NCBI RefSeq assembly: GCF_029227915.1
Contig: NC_079884.1
Location: forward strand, 28,274,001 to 28,338,000
DNA from: Hydractinia symbiolongicarpus
Lineage: Eukaryota; Cnidaria; Hydrozoa; Anthoathecata; Hydractiniidae
Length of the DNA stretch: 64,000 nt
Direction of reading: 5' to 3'
The notes beneath the pieces were generated by a model. It was not told where the DNA came from, made no database searches, and saw nothing but the letters and a program-made list of their open reading frames with translations. Position 1 is the stretch's first letter; each line of letters starts with the position of its first letter. The position numbers were made by a program, and so were the translations under genes. This document shows positions 12,091 to 24,955 of this stretch, piece after piece.

Positions 12091-14520
12091 CGATTGACTG
12101 TGGGACTTAATTGAACTGATTTAGGACTTTGACCTTGTAAATGGGATAAATGAGCCAGTTTGGCTACAAGAAATAACATTCTTCCTAATTTGACATGATT
12201 ACTGGAACTCAGCGATTACACTGGTCACTGTGGTAGCGCTTTATTACAAAATTAAGATAAACAAGTCATTTTTTACGGTGGGACCAATCCTAGCCGTCGG
12301 CTCGCGCTGAAGAAATAGAGACAGTTTCAAAAACTACATTTCATTTACTTTCTAACGTTGTCAATCCGTTTGAGTTACAACGGTTGCGTCACATATTTGT
12401 ACCAACATTTATTTAGTGATTTTCTTCCGATATTACTAAGTTGTATTGCTTTTAACAGTGAAACGATTGACTGTGGGAATTAATAGAACTGATTCTGGAC
12501 TTTGACCTTGTAAATGGGATAAATGAGCCAGTTTGGCTACAAGAAATAACATTCTTCCTATTTTGACATGATTACTGCAACTCAGCGATTACACCGATCA
12601 CTGTGGTAGCGCTTTATTTAAAAATTTAGATAAATAAGTCTTTTTTTGCTGTGGGACCAATCCTAGCCGTTAGCGCGCGCTGAAGATATAGAGACAGTTT
12701 CAAAATTTATTTAGCGATAGTATTCGGATATTACTAGGTTGCATCGCTTTTAACAGTGAAACGCTTGACTGTGGTACTTAATTGAACTGATTTTGGACTT
12801 TGACCTTGTAAATGTGTTAAATGAGCCAGTTTGACTACAAGAAATAACATTCCTCCTAATTTGACATGATTGCTGGAACTCAGCGATTACACTGGTTACT
12901 GTGGTGGCGCTTTATTACAAAATTAAGATAAACAAGTCATTCTTTACTGTGGGACCAATCCTAGCCGTTAGCTCGCGCTGAAGAAATAGAGACAGTTTCA
13001 GAAACTACATTTCATTTACTTTCTAACGGCGTCAATCCGTTTGAGTTACAACGGTTGCGTCACATATTCGTACCAACATGTATTTAGCGATATTTTTCCG
13101 CTACTACTAGGTTCCATCGCTTTTAACAGTGAAACGATTGACTGTGAGACTTAATTGAACTGATTTTGGACTGTGACCTTATAAATGTGAAAGCGAGACA
13201 ATTGGACTTCAAGAAATAACATTCTTCCTAATTTGACATGATTGCTGGAACTCAGCGATTACACTGGTCACTGTGGTAGCGCTTTATTACAAAATTAAGA
13301 TAAACAAGTCATTTTTTACTGTGGGACCAATCCTAGCCGTCGGCTCGCGCTGAAGAAATAGAGACAGTTTGAAAAACTACATTTCATTTACTTTCTAACG
13401 TTGTCAATTCGTTTGAGTTACAACGGTTGCGTCACATATTTGTACCAACATTTATTTAGTGATTTTCTTCCGATATTACTAAGTTGTATTGCTTTTAACA
13501 GTGAAACGATTGACTGTGGGAATTAATAGAACTGATTCTGGACTGCGACCTTATAAATGTGATAAATGAGCCAATTGGCCTCCAAGGAATAACATTCTTC
13601 TTAATTTGACATGATTGCCGGAATTCATCGATTACATTAGGCTCTGTGGTAGCGCTTTCTATAAAAATTTAGATAAATAAGTCTTTTCTTACTGTGGGAC
13701 CAATCCTGGCTGTTAGCACGCGCTGAATAAATAGGAACAGTTTCAAAGACTACATTTCATAGACTTTCTAGCGGTATAAATCTGTTTGAGTTACAACGGT
13801 TCTGTCACTTATTCGTACCAACATGTATTTAGCGATAGTATTCGGATATTACTAGGTTGCATCGCTTTTAACAGTGAAACGCTTTACTGTGGGACTTAAT
13901 TGAACTGATTTTGGACTTTGACCTTGTAAATGTGATAAATGAGCCAGTTTGACTACAAGAAATAACATTCTTCCTAATTTGACATGAATGCTGGAACTCA
14001 GCGATTACACTTGTCACTGTAGTAGCGCTTTATTACAAAATTAAGATAAACAAGTCATTTTTTACTGTGGGACCAATCCTAGCCGTCGGCTCGCGCTTAA
14101 GAAATAGAGACAGTTTCAAAAACTACATTTCATTTATTTTCTAACGGTGTCAATCCGTTTGTGTTACAACGGTTGAGTCACATATTTGTACCAACATTTA
14201 TTTAGTGACTTTCTTCCGATATTACTAAGTTGTATTGCTTTTAACAGTGAAACGATTGACTGTGGGAATTAATAGAACTGATTCTAGACTGCGACCTTAT
14301 AAATGTTATAAATGAGCCAATTGGTCTCCAAGGAATAACATTCTTCTTAATTTGACATGATTGCCGGAATTCATCGATTACATTAGGCTCTGTGGTAGCG
14401 CTTTATATAAAAATTTAGATAAATAAGTCTTTTCTTACTGTGGGACCAATCCTGGTCGTTAGCACGCGCTGAATAAATAGGAAAAGTTCCAAAGACCATA
14501 TTTCATTGACTTTGTAGCGG
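12091..14520. repeat. Irregular monomers between the 11-mer and the trimer blocks
   Basis: Monomer starts are 11,932 (rest of unit), 12,305, 12,678, 12,976, 13,348, 13,721 and 14,094, with 14,467 entering the trimer block. The second halves of the units at 11,932 and 12,305 share aaatgggataaatgagcc and gtttggctac 373 bp apart, although their first halves belong to different classes. That is the mark of a local duplication or conversion tract. The pair 13,721/14,094 is the 746-bp gaataaatagg plus cgcttaag dimer that also occurs at 4,848, 8,949, 17,821 and 18,567. Confidence 0.8.
12678..12975. repeat. Truncated monomer, 298 bp, with internal 75-bp deletion
   Basis: The unit starts normally with cgctgaagatatagagacag, but after ttcaaaa it continues directly with tttatttagcgatag. 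Alignment to a complete unit shows that about 75 bp are missing, from actacatttc to the caaca before the variable segment. The lost part includes the whole AACGG/CCGTT/AACGG triad. The rest of the unit is a normal gcttgactgtgg class. It is the only monomer in the window with a deletion of this size, and the deleted form was not amplified. Confidence 0.95.
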
Positions 14521-17500
14521 TATAAGTCCGTTTGAGTTACAACGGTTCTGTCACATATTCGTACCAATATGTATTTAGCGATAGTATTCGGATATTACTA
14601 GGTTGCATCGCTTTTAACAGTGAAACGCTTGACTGTGGGACTTAATTGAACTGATTTTGGACTTTGATCTTGTAAATGTGTTAAATGAGCCAGTTTGACT
14701 ACAAGAAATAACATTCCTCCTAATTTGACATGATTGCTGGAACTCAGCGATTACACTGGTCACTGTGGTAGCGCTTTATTACAAAATTAAGATAAACAAG
14801 TCATTCTTTACTGTGGGACCAATCCTAGCCGTTAGCTCGCGCTGAAGAAATAGAGACAGTTTCAGAAACTACATTTCATTTACTTTCTAACGGCGTCAAT
14901 CCGTTTGAGTTACAACGGGTGCGTCACATATTCGTACCAACATGTATTTAGCGATATTTTTCCGCTACTACTATGTTCCATCGCTTTTAACAGTGAAACG
15001 ATTGACTGTGAGACTTAATTGAACTGATTTTGGACTGTGACCTTATAAATGTGAAAGCGAGACAATTGGACTTCAAGAAATAACATTCTTCCTAATTTGA
15101 CATGATTGCTGGAACTCAGCGATTACACTGGTCACTGTGGTAGCGCTTTATTACAAAATTAAGATAAACAAGTCATTTTTTACTGTGGGACCAATCCTAG
15201 CCGTCGGCTCGCGCTGAAGAAATAGAGACAGTTTCAAAAACTACATTTCATTTACTTTCTAACGTTGTCAATCCGTTTGAGTTACAACGGTTGCGTCACA
15301 TATTTGTACCAACATGTATTTAGTGATTTTCTTCCGATATTACTAAGTTGTATTGCTTTTAACAGTGAAACGATTGACTGTGGGAATTAATAGAACTGAT
15401 TCTGGACTGCGACCTTATAAATGTGATAAATGAGCCAATTGGTCTCCAAGGAATAACATTCTTCTTAATTTGGCATGATTGCCGGAATTCATCGATTACA
15501 TTAGGCTCTGTGGTAGCGCTTTCTATAAAAATTTAGATAAATAAGTCTTTTCTTACTGTGGGACCAATCCTGGCTGTTAGCACGCGCTGAATAAATAGGA
15601 ACAGTTTCAAAGACTACATTTCATAGACTTTCTAGCGGTATAAGTCCGTTCGAGTTACAACGGTTCTGTCACATATTCGTACCAATATGTATTTAGCAAT
15701 AGTATTCGGATATTACTGGGTTGCATCGCTTTTAACAGTGAAACGCTTGACTGTGGGACTTAATTGAACTGATTTTGGACTTTGACCTTGTAAATGTGTT
15801 AAATGAGCCAGTTTGACTACAAGAAATAACATTCCTCCTAATTTGACATGATTGCTGGAACTCAGCGATTACACTGGTCACTGTGGTAGCGCTTTATTAC
15901 AAAATTAAGATAAACAAGTCATTCTTTACTGTGGGACCAATCCTAGCCGTTAGCTCGCGCTGAAGAAATAGAGACAGTTTCAGAAACTATATTTCATTTA
16001 CTTTCTAACGGCGTCAATCCGTTTGAGTTACAACGGTTGCGTCACATATTCGTACCAACATGTATTTAGCGATATTTTTCCGCTACTACTAGGTTCCATC
16101 GCTTTTAACAGTGAAACGATTGACTGTGAGACTTAATTGAACTGATTTTGGACTGTGACCTTACAAATGTGAAAGCGAGACAATTGGACTTCAAGAAATA
16201 ACATTCTTCCTAATTTGACATGATTGCTGGAACTCAGCGATTACACTGGTCACTGTGGTAGCGCTTTATTACAAAATTAAGATAAACAAGTCATTTTTTA
16301 CTGTGGGACCAATCCTAGCCGTCGGCTCGCGCTGAAGAAATAGAGACAGTTTCAAAAACTACATTTCATTTACTTTCTAACGTTGTCAATCCGTTTGAGT
16401 TACAACGGTTGCGTCACATATTTGTACCAACATGTATTTAGTGATTTTCTTCCGATATTACTAAGTTGTATTGCTTTTAACAGTGAAACGATTGACTGTG
16501 GGAATTAATAGAACTGATTCTGGACTGCGACCTTATAAATGTGATAAATGAGCCAATTGGTCTCCAAGGAATAACATTCTTCTTAATTTGACATGATTGC
16601 CGGAATTCATCGATTACATTAGGCTCTGTGGTAGCGCTTTCTATAAAAATTTAGATAAATAAGTCTTTTCTTACTGTGGGACCAATCCTGGCTGTTAGCA
16701 CGCGCTGAATAAATAGGAACAGTTTCAAAGACTACATTTCATAGACTTTCTAGCGGTATAAGTCCGTTTGAGTTACAACGGTTCTGTCACATATTCGTAC
16801 CAATATGTATTTAGCGATAGTATTCGGATATTACTGGGTTGCATCGCTTTTAACAGTGAAACGCTTGACTGTGGGACTTAATTGAACTGATTTTGGACTT
16901 TGACCTTGTAAATGTGTTAAATGAGCCAGTTTGACTACAAGAAATAACATTCCTCCTAATTTGACATGATTGCTGGAACTCAGCGATTACACTGGTCACT
17001 GTGGTAGCGCTTTATTACAAAATTAAGATAAACAAGTCATTCTTTACTGTGGGACCAATCCTAGCCGTTAGCTCGCGCTGAAGAAATAGAGACAGTTTCA
17101 GAAACTATATTTCATTTACTTTCTAACGGCGTCAATCCGTTTGAGTTACAACGGTTGCGTCACATATTCGTACCAACATGTATTTAGCGATATTTTTCCG
17201 CTACTACTAGGTTTCATCGCTTTTAACAGTGAAACGATTGACTGTGAGACTTAATTGAACTGATTTTGGACTGTGACCTTACAAATGTGAAAGCGAGACA
17301 ATTGGACTTCAAGAAATAACATTCTTCCTAATTTGACATGATTGCTGGAACTCAGCGATTACACTGGTCACTGTGGTAGCGCTTTATTACAAAATTAAGA
17401 TAAACAAGTCATTTTTTACTGTGGGACCAATCCTAGCCGTCGGCTCGCGCTGAAGAAATAGAGACAGTTTCAAAAACTACATTTCATTTACTTTCTAACG

Positions 17501-17878
17501 TTGTCATTCCGTTTGAGTTACAACGGTTGCGTCACATATTTGTACCAACATGTATTTAGTGATTTTCTTCCGATATTACTAAGTTGTATTGCTTTTAACA
17601 GTGAAACGATTGACTGTGGGAATTAATAGAACTGATTCTGGACTGCGACCTTATAAATGTGATAAATGAGCCAATTGGTCTCCAAGGAATAACATTCTTC
17701 TTAATTTGACATGATTGCCGGAATTCATCGATTACATTAGGCTCTGTGGTAGCGCTTTCTATAAAAATTTAGATAAATAAGTCTTTTCTTACTGTGGGAC
17801 CAATCCTGGCTGTTAGCACGCGCTGAATAAATAGGAACAGTTTCAAAGACCACATTTCATAGACTTTCTAGCGGTATA
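14521..17878. repeat. 3-monomer higher-order repeat, 1,118 bp, three copies
   Basis: Monomers starting at 14,467, 15,585, 16,703 and 17,821 are equivalent and 1,118 bp apart. Each cycle has a gaataaatagg unit (373 bp), a gaaagcgag unit (372 bp) and a unit with the ttcttccgatattactaag variable segment (373 bp). Copies two and three are closest to each other, sharing ttactgggttgc (15,713 and 16,831), ttacaaatgtgaaag and gaaactatatttc. Identity starts within the monomer at about 14,521 and is lost at about 17,879, where taagtccg changes to taaatctg. Confidence 0.9.
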
Positions 17879-19312
17879 AATCTGTTTGAGTTACAACGGT
17901 TCTGTCACATATTCGTACCAACATGTATTTAGCGATAGTATTCGGATATTACCAGGTTGCATCGCTTTTAACAGTGAAACGCTTGACTGTGGGACTTAAT
18001 TGAACTGATTTTGGACTTTGACCTTGTAAATGTGATAAATGAGCCAGTTTGACTACAAGAAATAACATTCTTCCTAATTTGACATGAATGCTGGAACTCA
18101 GCGATTACACTGGTCACTGTGGTAGCGCTTTATTACAAAATTAAGATAAACAAGTCATTTTTTTCTGTGGGACCAATCCTAGCCGTCGGCTCGCGCTTAA
18201 GAAATAGAGACAGTTACAAAAACTACATTTCATTTATTTTCTAACGGTGTCAATCCGTTTGTGTTACAACGGTTGAGTCACATATTTGTACCAACATTTA
18301 TTTAGTGACTTTCTTCCGATATTACTAAGTTGTATTGCTTTTAACAGTGAAACGATTGACTGTGGGAATTAATAGAACTGATTCTAGACTGCGACCTTAT
18401 AAATGTTATAAATGAGCCAATTGGTCTCCAAGGAATAACATTCTTCTTAATTTGACATGATTGCCGGAATTCATCGATTACATTAGGCTCTGTGGTAGCG
18501 CTTTCTATAAAAATTTAGATAAATAAGTCTTTTCTTACTGTGGGACCAATCCTGGCTGTTAGCACGCGCTGAATAAATAGGAACAGTTTCAAAGACTACA
18601 TTTCATAGACTTTCTAGCGGTATAAATCTGTTTGAGTTACAACGGTTCTGTCACATATTCGTACCAACATGTATTTAGCGATAGTATTCAGATATTACTA
18701 GGTTGCATCGCTTTTAACAGTGAAACGCTTGACTGTGGGACTTAATTGAACTGATTTTGGACTTTGACCTTGTAAATGTGATAAATGAGCCAGTTTGACT
18801 ACAAGAAATAACATTCTTCCTAATTTGACATGAATGCTGGAACTCAGCGATTACACTGGTCACTGTGGTAGCGCTTTATTACAAAATTAAGATAAACAAG
18901 TCATTTTTTACTGTGGGACCAATCCTAGCCGTCGGCTCTCGCTTAAGAAATAGAGACAGTTTGAAAAACTACATTTCATTTATTTTCTAACGGTGTCAAT
19001 CCGTTTGTGTTACAACAGTTGAGTCATATATTTGTACCAACATTTATTTAGTGGCTTTCTTCCGATATTACTAAGTTGTATTGCTTTTAACAGTGAAACG
19101 ATTGACTGTGGGAATTAATAGAACTGATTCTAGACTGCGACCATATAAATGTTATAAATGAGCCAATTGGTCTCCAAGGAATAACATTCTTCTTAATTTG
19201 ACATGATTGCCGGAATTCATCGATTACATTAGGCTCTGTGGTAGCGCTTTATATAAAAATTTAGATAAATAAGTCTTTTCTTACTGTGGGACCAATCCTG
19301 GCTGTTAGCACG
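17821..19312. repeat. Two tandem 746-bp dimers
   Basis: Units 17,821+18,194 and 18,567+18,940 repeat at 746 bp. Each is a gaataaatagg unit followed by a cgcttaag unit. The same ordered pair occurs singly at 2,238, 4,848, 8,949 and 13,721, so it is a module shared by several higher-order repeats. Differences are few: gttacaaaaac against gtttgaaaaac, ggcttt near 19,053, and gtcatata near 19,023. The following units, 19,313 and 19,686, lead irregularly into the pentamer block. Confidence 0.85.
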
Positions 19313-19940
19313 CGCTGAATAAATAGGAAAAGTTCCAAAGACCATATTTCATTGACTTTGTAGCGGTATAAGTCCGTTTGAGTTACAACGGTTCTGTCAC
19401 ATATTCGTACCAATATGTATTTAGCGATAGTATTCGGATATTACTAGGTTGCATCGCTTTTAACAGTGAAACGCTTGACTGTGTGACTTAATTGAACTGA
19501 TTTTGGACTTTGACCTTGTAAGTGTGTTAAATGAGCCAGTTTGACTACAAGAAATAACATTCCTCCTAATTTGACATGATTGCTGGAACTCAGCGATTAC
19601 ACTGGTCACTGTGGTAGCGCTTTATTACAAAATTAAGATAAACAAGTCATTCTTTACTGTGGGGTCAATCCTAGCCGTTAGCTCGCGCTGAAGAAATAGA
19701 GACAGTTTCAGAAACTACATTTCATTTACTTTCTGACGGTGTCAATCCGTTTGAGTTACAACGGTTGCGTCACATATTTGTACCAACATTTATTTAGTGA
19801 TTTTCTTCCGATATTACTAAGTTGTATTGCTTTTAACAGTGAAACGATTGACTGTGGGAATTAATAGAACTGATTCTGGACTGCGACCTTATAAATGTGA
19901 TAAATGAGCCAATTGGTCTCCAAGGAATAACATTCTTCTT
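19313..19940. repeat. Irregular linking monomers
   Basis: The unit at 19,313 is of the gaataaatagg/aaaagttcc class. The unit at 19,686 begins as a gaaactac class unit and switches to the ttcttccgatattactaag class in the middle. No gene or other feature is seen. Private changes include tgtgtgactt near 19,481 and ggggtcaatcc near 19,661. Confidence 0.75.
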
Positions 19941-22900
19941 AATTTGACATGATTGCCGGAATTCATCGATTACATTAGGATCTGTGGTAACGCTTTATTA
20001 CAAAATTAAGATAAACAAGTCATTCTTTACTGTGGGACCAATCCTAGCCGTCGGCTCGCGCTTAAAAAATAGAGACAGTTTCAAAAACTACATTTCATTT
20101 ATTTTCTAACGGTGTCAATCCGTTTGTGTTACAACGGTTGAGTCACATATTTGTACCAACATTTATTTAGTGACTTTCTTCCGATATTACTAAGTTGTAT
20201 TGCTTTTAACAGTGAAACGATTGACTGTGGGAATTAATAGAACTGATTCTAGACTGCGACCTTATAAATGTTATAAATGAGCCAATTGGTCTCCAAGGAA
20301 TAACATTCTTCTTAATTTGACATGATTGCCGGAATTCATCGATTACATTAGGCTCTGTGGTAGCGCTTTATATAAAAATTTAGATAAATAAGTCTTTTCT
20401 TACTGTGGGACCAATCCTGGTCGTTAGCACGCGCTGAATAAATAGGAAAAGTTCCAAAGACCATATTTCATTGACTTTGTAGCGGTATAAGTCCGTTTGA
20501 GTTACAACGGTTCTGTCACATATTCGTACCAACATGTATTTAGCGATAGTATTCGGATATTACTAGGTTGCATCGCTTTTAACAGTGAAACGCTTGACTG
20601 TGGGACTTAATTGAACTGATTTTGGACTTTGACCTTGTAAATGTGTTAAATGAGCCAGTTTGACTACAAGAAATAACATTCCTCCTAATTTGACATGATT
20701 GCTGGAACTCAGCGATTACACTGGTCACTGTGGTAGCGCTTTATTACAAAATTAAGATAAACAAGTCATTCTTTACTGTGGGACCAATCCTAGCCGTTAG
20801 CTTGCGCTGAAGAAATAGAGACAGTTTCAGAAACACATTTCATTTACTTTCTAACGGTGTCAATCCGTTTGAGTTACAACGGTTGCGTCACATATTCGTA
20901 CCAACATGTATTTAGCGATATTTTTCCGCTACTACTAGGTTCCATCGCTTTTAACAGTGAAACGATTGACTGTGAGACTTAATTGAACTGATTTTGGACT
21001 GTGACCTTATAAATGTGAAAGCGAGACAATTGGACTTCAAGAAATAACATTCTTCCTAATTTGACATGATTTCTGGAACTCAGCGATTACACTGGTCACT
21101 GTGGTAGCGCTTTATTACAAAATTAAGATAAACAAGTCATTTTTTACTGTGGGACCAATCCTAGCCGTCGGCTCGCGCTGAAGAAATAGAGACAGTTTCA
21201 AAAACTACATTTCATTTACTTTCTAACGTTGTCAATCCGTTTGAGTTACAACGGTTGCGTCACATATTTGTACCAACATTTATTTAGTGATTTTCTTCCG
21301 ATATTACTAAGTTGTATTGCTTTTAACAGTGAAACGATTGACTGTGGGAATTAATAGAACTGATTCTGGACTGCGACCTTATAAATGTGATAAATGAGCC
21401 AATTGGTCTCCAAGGAATAACATTCTTCTTAATTTGACATGATTGCCGGAATTCATCGATTACATTAGGCTCTGTGGTAGCGCTTTCTATAAAAATTTAG
21501 ATAAATAAGTCTTTTCTTACTGTGGGACCAATCCTGGTCGTTAGCACGCGCTAAATAAATAGGAACAGTTCCAAAGACCATTTTTCATTGACTTTGTAGC
21601 GGTATAAGTCCGTTTGAGTTACAACGGTTCTGTCACATATTCGTACCAATATGTATTTAGCGATAGTATTCGGATATTACTAGGTTGCATCGCTTTTAAC
21701 AGTGAAACCCTTGACTGTGGGACTTAATTGAACTGATTTTGGACTTTGACCTTGTAAATGTGTTAAATGAGCCAGTTTGACTACAAGAAATACCATTCCT
21801 CCTAATTTGACATGATTGCCGGAATTCATCGATTACATTAGGATCTGTGGTAACGCTTTATTACAAAATTAAGATAAACAAGTCATTTTTTACTGTGGGA
21901 CCAATCCTAGCCGTCGGCTCGCGCTTAAAAAATAGAGACAGTTTCAAAAACTACATTTCATTTATTTTCTAACGGTGTCAATCCGTTTGTGTTACAACGG
22001 TTGAGTCACATATTTGTACCAACATTTATTTAGTGACTTTCTTCCGATATTACTAAGTTGTATTGCTTTTAACAGTGAAACGATTGACTGTGGGAATTAA
22101 TAGAACTGATTCTAGACTGCGACCTTATAAATGTTATAAATGAGCCAATTGGTCTCCAAGGAATAACATTCTTCTTAATTTGACATGATTGCCGGAATTC
22201 ATCGATTACATTAGGCTCTGTGGTAGCGCTTTATATAAAAATTTAGATAAATAAGTCTTTTCTTACTGTGGGACCAATCCTGGTCGTTAGCACGCGCTGA
22301 ATAAATAGGAAAAGTTCCAAAGACCATATTTCATTGACTTTGTAGCGGTATAAGTCCGTTTGAGTTACAACGGTTCTGTCACATATTCGTACCAACATGT
22401 ATTTAGCGATAGTATTCGGATATTACTAGGTTGCATCGCTTTTAACAGTGAAACGCTTGACTGTGGGACTTAATTGAACTGATTTTGGACTTTGACCTTG
22501 TAAATGTGTTAAATGAGCCAGTTTGACTACAAGAAATAACATTCCTCCTAATTTGACATGATTGCTGGAACTCAGCGATTACACTGGTCACTGTGGTAGC
22601 GCTTTATTACAAAATTAAGATAAACAAGTCATTCTTTACTGTGGGACCAATCCTAGCCGTTAGCTTGCGCTGAAGAAATAGAGACAGTTTCAGAAACACA
22701 TTTCATTTACTTTCTAACGGTGTCAATCCGTTTGAGTTACAACGGTTGCGTCACATATTCGTACCAACATGTATTTAGCGATATTTTTCCGCTACTACTA
22801 GGTTCCATCGCTTTTAACAGTGAAACGATTGACTGTGAGACTTAATTGAACTGATTTTGGACTGTGACCTTATAAATGTGAAAGCGAGACAATTGGACTT

Positions 22901-23666
22901 CAAGAAATAACATTCTTCCTAATTTGACATGATTTCTGGAACTCAGCGATTACACTGGTCACTGTGGTAGCGCTTTATTACAAAATTAAGATAAACAAGT
23001 CATTTTTTACTGTGGGACCAATCCTAGCCGTCGGCTCGCGCTGAAGAAATAGAGACAGTTTCAAAAACTACATTTCATTTACTTTCTAACGTTGTCAATC
23101 CGTTTGAGTTACAACGGTTGCGTCACATATTTGTACCAACATTTATTTAGTGATTTTCTTCCGATATTACTAAGTTGTATTGCTTTTAACAGTGAAACGA
23201 TTGACTGTGGGAATTAATAGAACTGATTCTGGACTGCGACCTTATAAATGTGATAAATGAGCCAATTGGTCTCCAAGGAATAACATTCTTCTTAATTTGA
23301 CATGATTGCCGGAATTCATCGATTACATTAGGCTCTGTGGTAGCGCTTTCTATAAAAATTTAGATAAATAAGTCTTTTCTTACTGTGGGACCAATCCTGG
23401 TCGTTAGCACGCGCTAAATAAATAGGAACAGTTCCAAAGACCATTTTTCATTGACTTTGTAGCGGTATAAGTCCGTTTGAGTTACAACGGTTCTGTCACA
23501 TATTCGTACCAATATGTATTTAGCGATAGTATTCGGATATTACTAGGTTGCATCGCTTTTAACAGTGAAACCCTTGACTGTGGGACTTAATTGAACTGAT
23601 TTTGGACTTTGACCTTGTAAATGTGTTAAATGAGCCAGTTTGACTACAAGAAATACCATTCCTCCT
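19941..23666. repeat. 5-monomer higher-order repeat, 1,863 bp, two copies
   Basis: Monomer starts 20,059, 20,432, 20,805, 21,176 and 21,549 return at 21,922, 22,295, 22,668, 23,039 and 23,412. Diagnostic variants confirm the 1,863-bp offset. These are ggatctgtggtaacg (19,978 and 21,841), the one-base deletion in cagaaacacattt (near 20,832 and 22,695, making those units 371 bp), gatttctgg and cgctaaataaatagg. Copy two runs on into 23,666, where gctgg replaces gccgg. Several of these marks also reach the trimer block further right (gatttctgg near 25,543 and 26,661), so the two blocks share recent ancestry. Confidence 0.9.
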
Positions 23667-24035
23667 AATTTGACATGATTGCTGGAACTCATCGATTACA
23701 TTAAGCTCTGTGGTAGCGCTTTCTATAAAAATATAGATAAATAATTCTTTTTTTACTGTGGGACCAATCCTAGCAGTTAGCTCGCGCTGAAGAAATAGAG
23801 ACAGTTTCAAAAACTACCTTTCATTTACTTTCTAACGTTGTCAATCCGTTTGAGTTACAACGGTTGCGTCACATATTCGTACCAACATGTATTTAGCGAT
23901 AGTATTCGGATATTGCTAGGTTGCATCGCTTTTAACAGTGAAACGATTGACTGTGGGACTTATTTGAACTGATTTTGGACTTTGACCTTATAAATGTGAT
24001 AAATGAGCTAGTTTGACTACAAGAAATAACATTCT
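23412..24035. repeat. Duplicated block, first copy (partner 27,139-27,762)
   Basis: The monomer at 23,412 and the next one are matched at 27,139 with a 3,727-bp offset, about ten monomers. They share cgctaaataaatagg, gtgaaacccttgac, taccattcc, ttaagctctg and tagataaataattc. The copies separate at attcttccta against attcttctta. The right copy has its own change, ctttaagcttg near 27,335, which creates an AAGCTT site. Confidence 0.85.
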
Positions 24036-24955
24036 TCCTAATTTGACATGATTGCTGGAACTCAACGATTACACTGGGCTTGTGGTAGCGCTTTATATAA
24101 AAATTTAGATAAATAAGTCTTTTCTTACTTTGGGACCAGTACTGGTCGTTAGCACGCGCTGAATAAATAGGAACAGTTCCAAAGACCAAATTTCATTGAC
24201 TTTCTAGCGGTATAAGTCCGTTTGAGTTACAACGGTTCTGTCACATATTCGTACCAATATGTAATTAGCGATAGTACTCGGATATTACTAGGTTGCATCG
24301 TTTTTAACAGTAAAACGCTTGACTGTGGGACTTAATTGAACTGATATTGGACTTTGACCTTGTAAATGTGATAAATGAGCCAGTTTGACTACAAGAAATA
24401 ACATTCCTTTTAATTTGACATGATTGCTGGAACTCAGCGATTACACTGGTCACTGTGGTAGCGCTTTATTACAAAATTAAGATAAACAAGTCATTCTTTA
24501 CTGTGGGACCAATTCTAGCCGTTAGCTCGCGCTGAAGAAATAGAGACAGTTTCAGAAACTACATTTCATTTATTTTCTAACGGTGTCAATCCGTTTGTGT
24601 TACAACGGTTGAGTCACATATTTGTACCAACATTTATTTAGTGACTTTCTTCCGATATTACTAAGTTGTATTGCTTTTAACAGTGAAACGATTGACTGTG
24701 GGAATTAATAGAACTGATTCTAGACTGCGACCTTATAAATGTTATAAATGAGCCAATTGGTCTCCAAGGAATAACATTCTTCTTAATTTGACATGATTGC
24801 CGGAATTCATCGATTACATTAGGCTCTGTGGTAGCGCTTTATATAAAAATTTAGATAAATAAGTCTTTTCTTACTGTGGGACCAATCCTGGTCGTTAGCA
24901 CGCGCTGAATAAATAGGAAAAGTTCCAAAGACCATATTTCATTGACTTTGTAGCG
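23667..24955. repeat. Linking monomers between pentamer and trimer blocks
   Basis: Monomers at 23,785, 24,157 and 24,530 plus flanking parts. The unit at 23,785 is 372 bp because gggcgctgtgg is shortened to gggcttgtgg. The unit at 24,530 starts as a cagaaactac class unit and switches after about 50 bases to the ttattttctaacgg class. The interval 23,412-24,035 is repeated at 27,139-27,762, 3,727 bp away. No gene is present. Confidence 0.8.

Noticed and set aside
23559-24189. Minus-strand open frames of 83 and 85 codons as genes
   Set aside because: They sit 373 bp apart at the same monomer phase, encode variants of one peptide, and are interrupted in most other units. They have no neighbouring gene signals and are by-products of the repeat.
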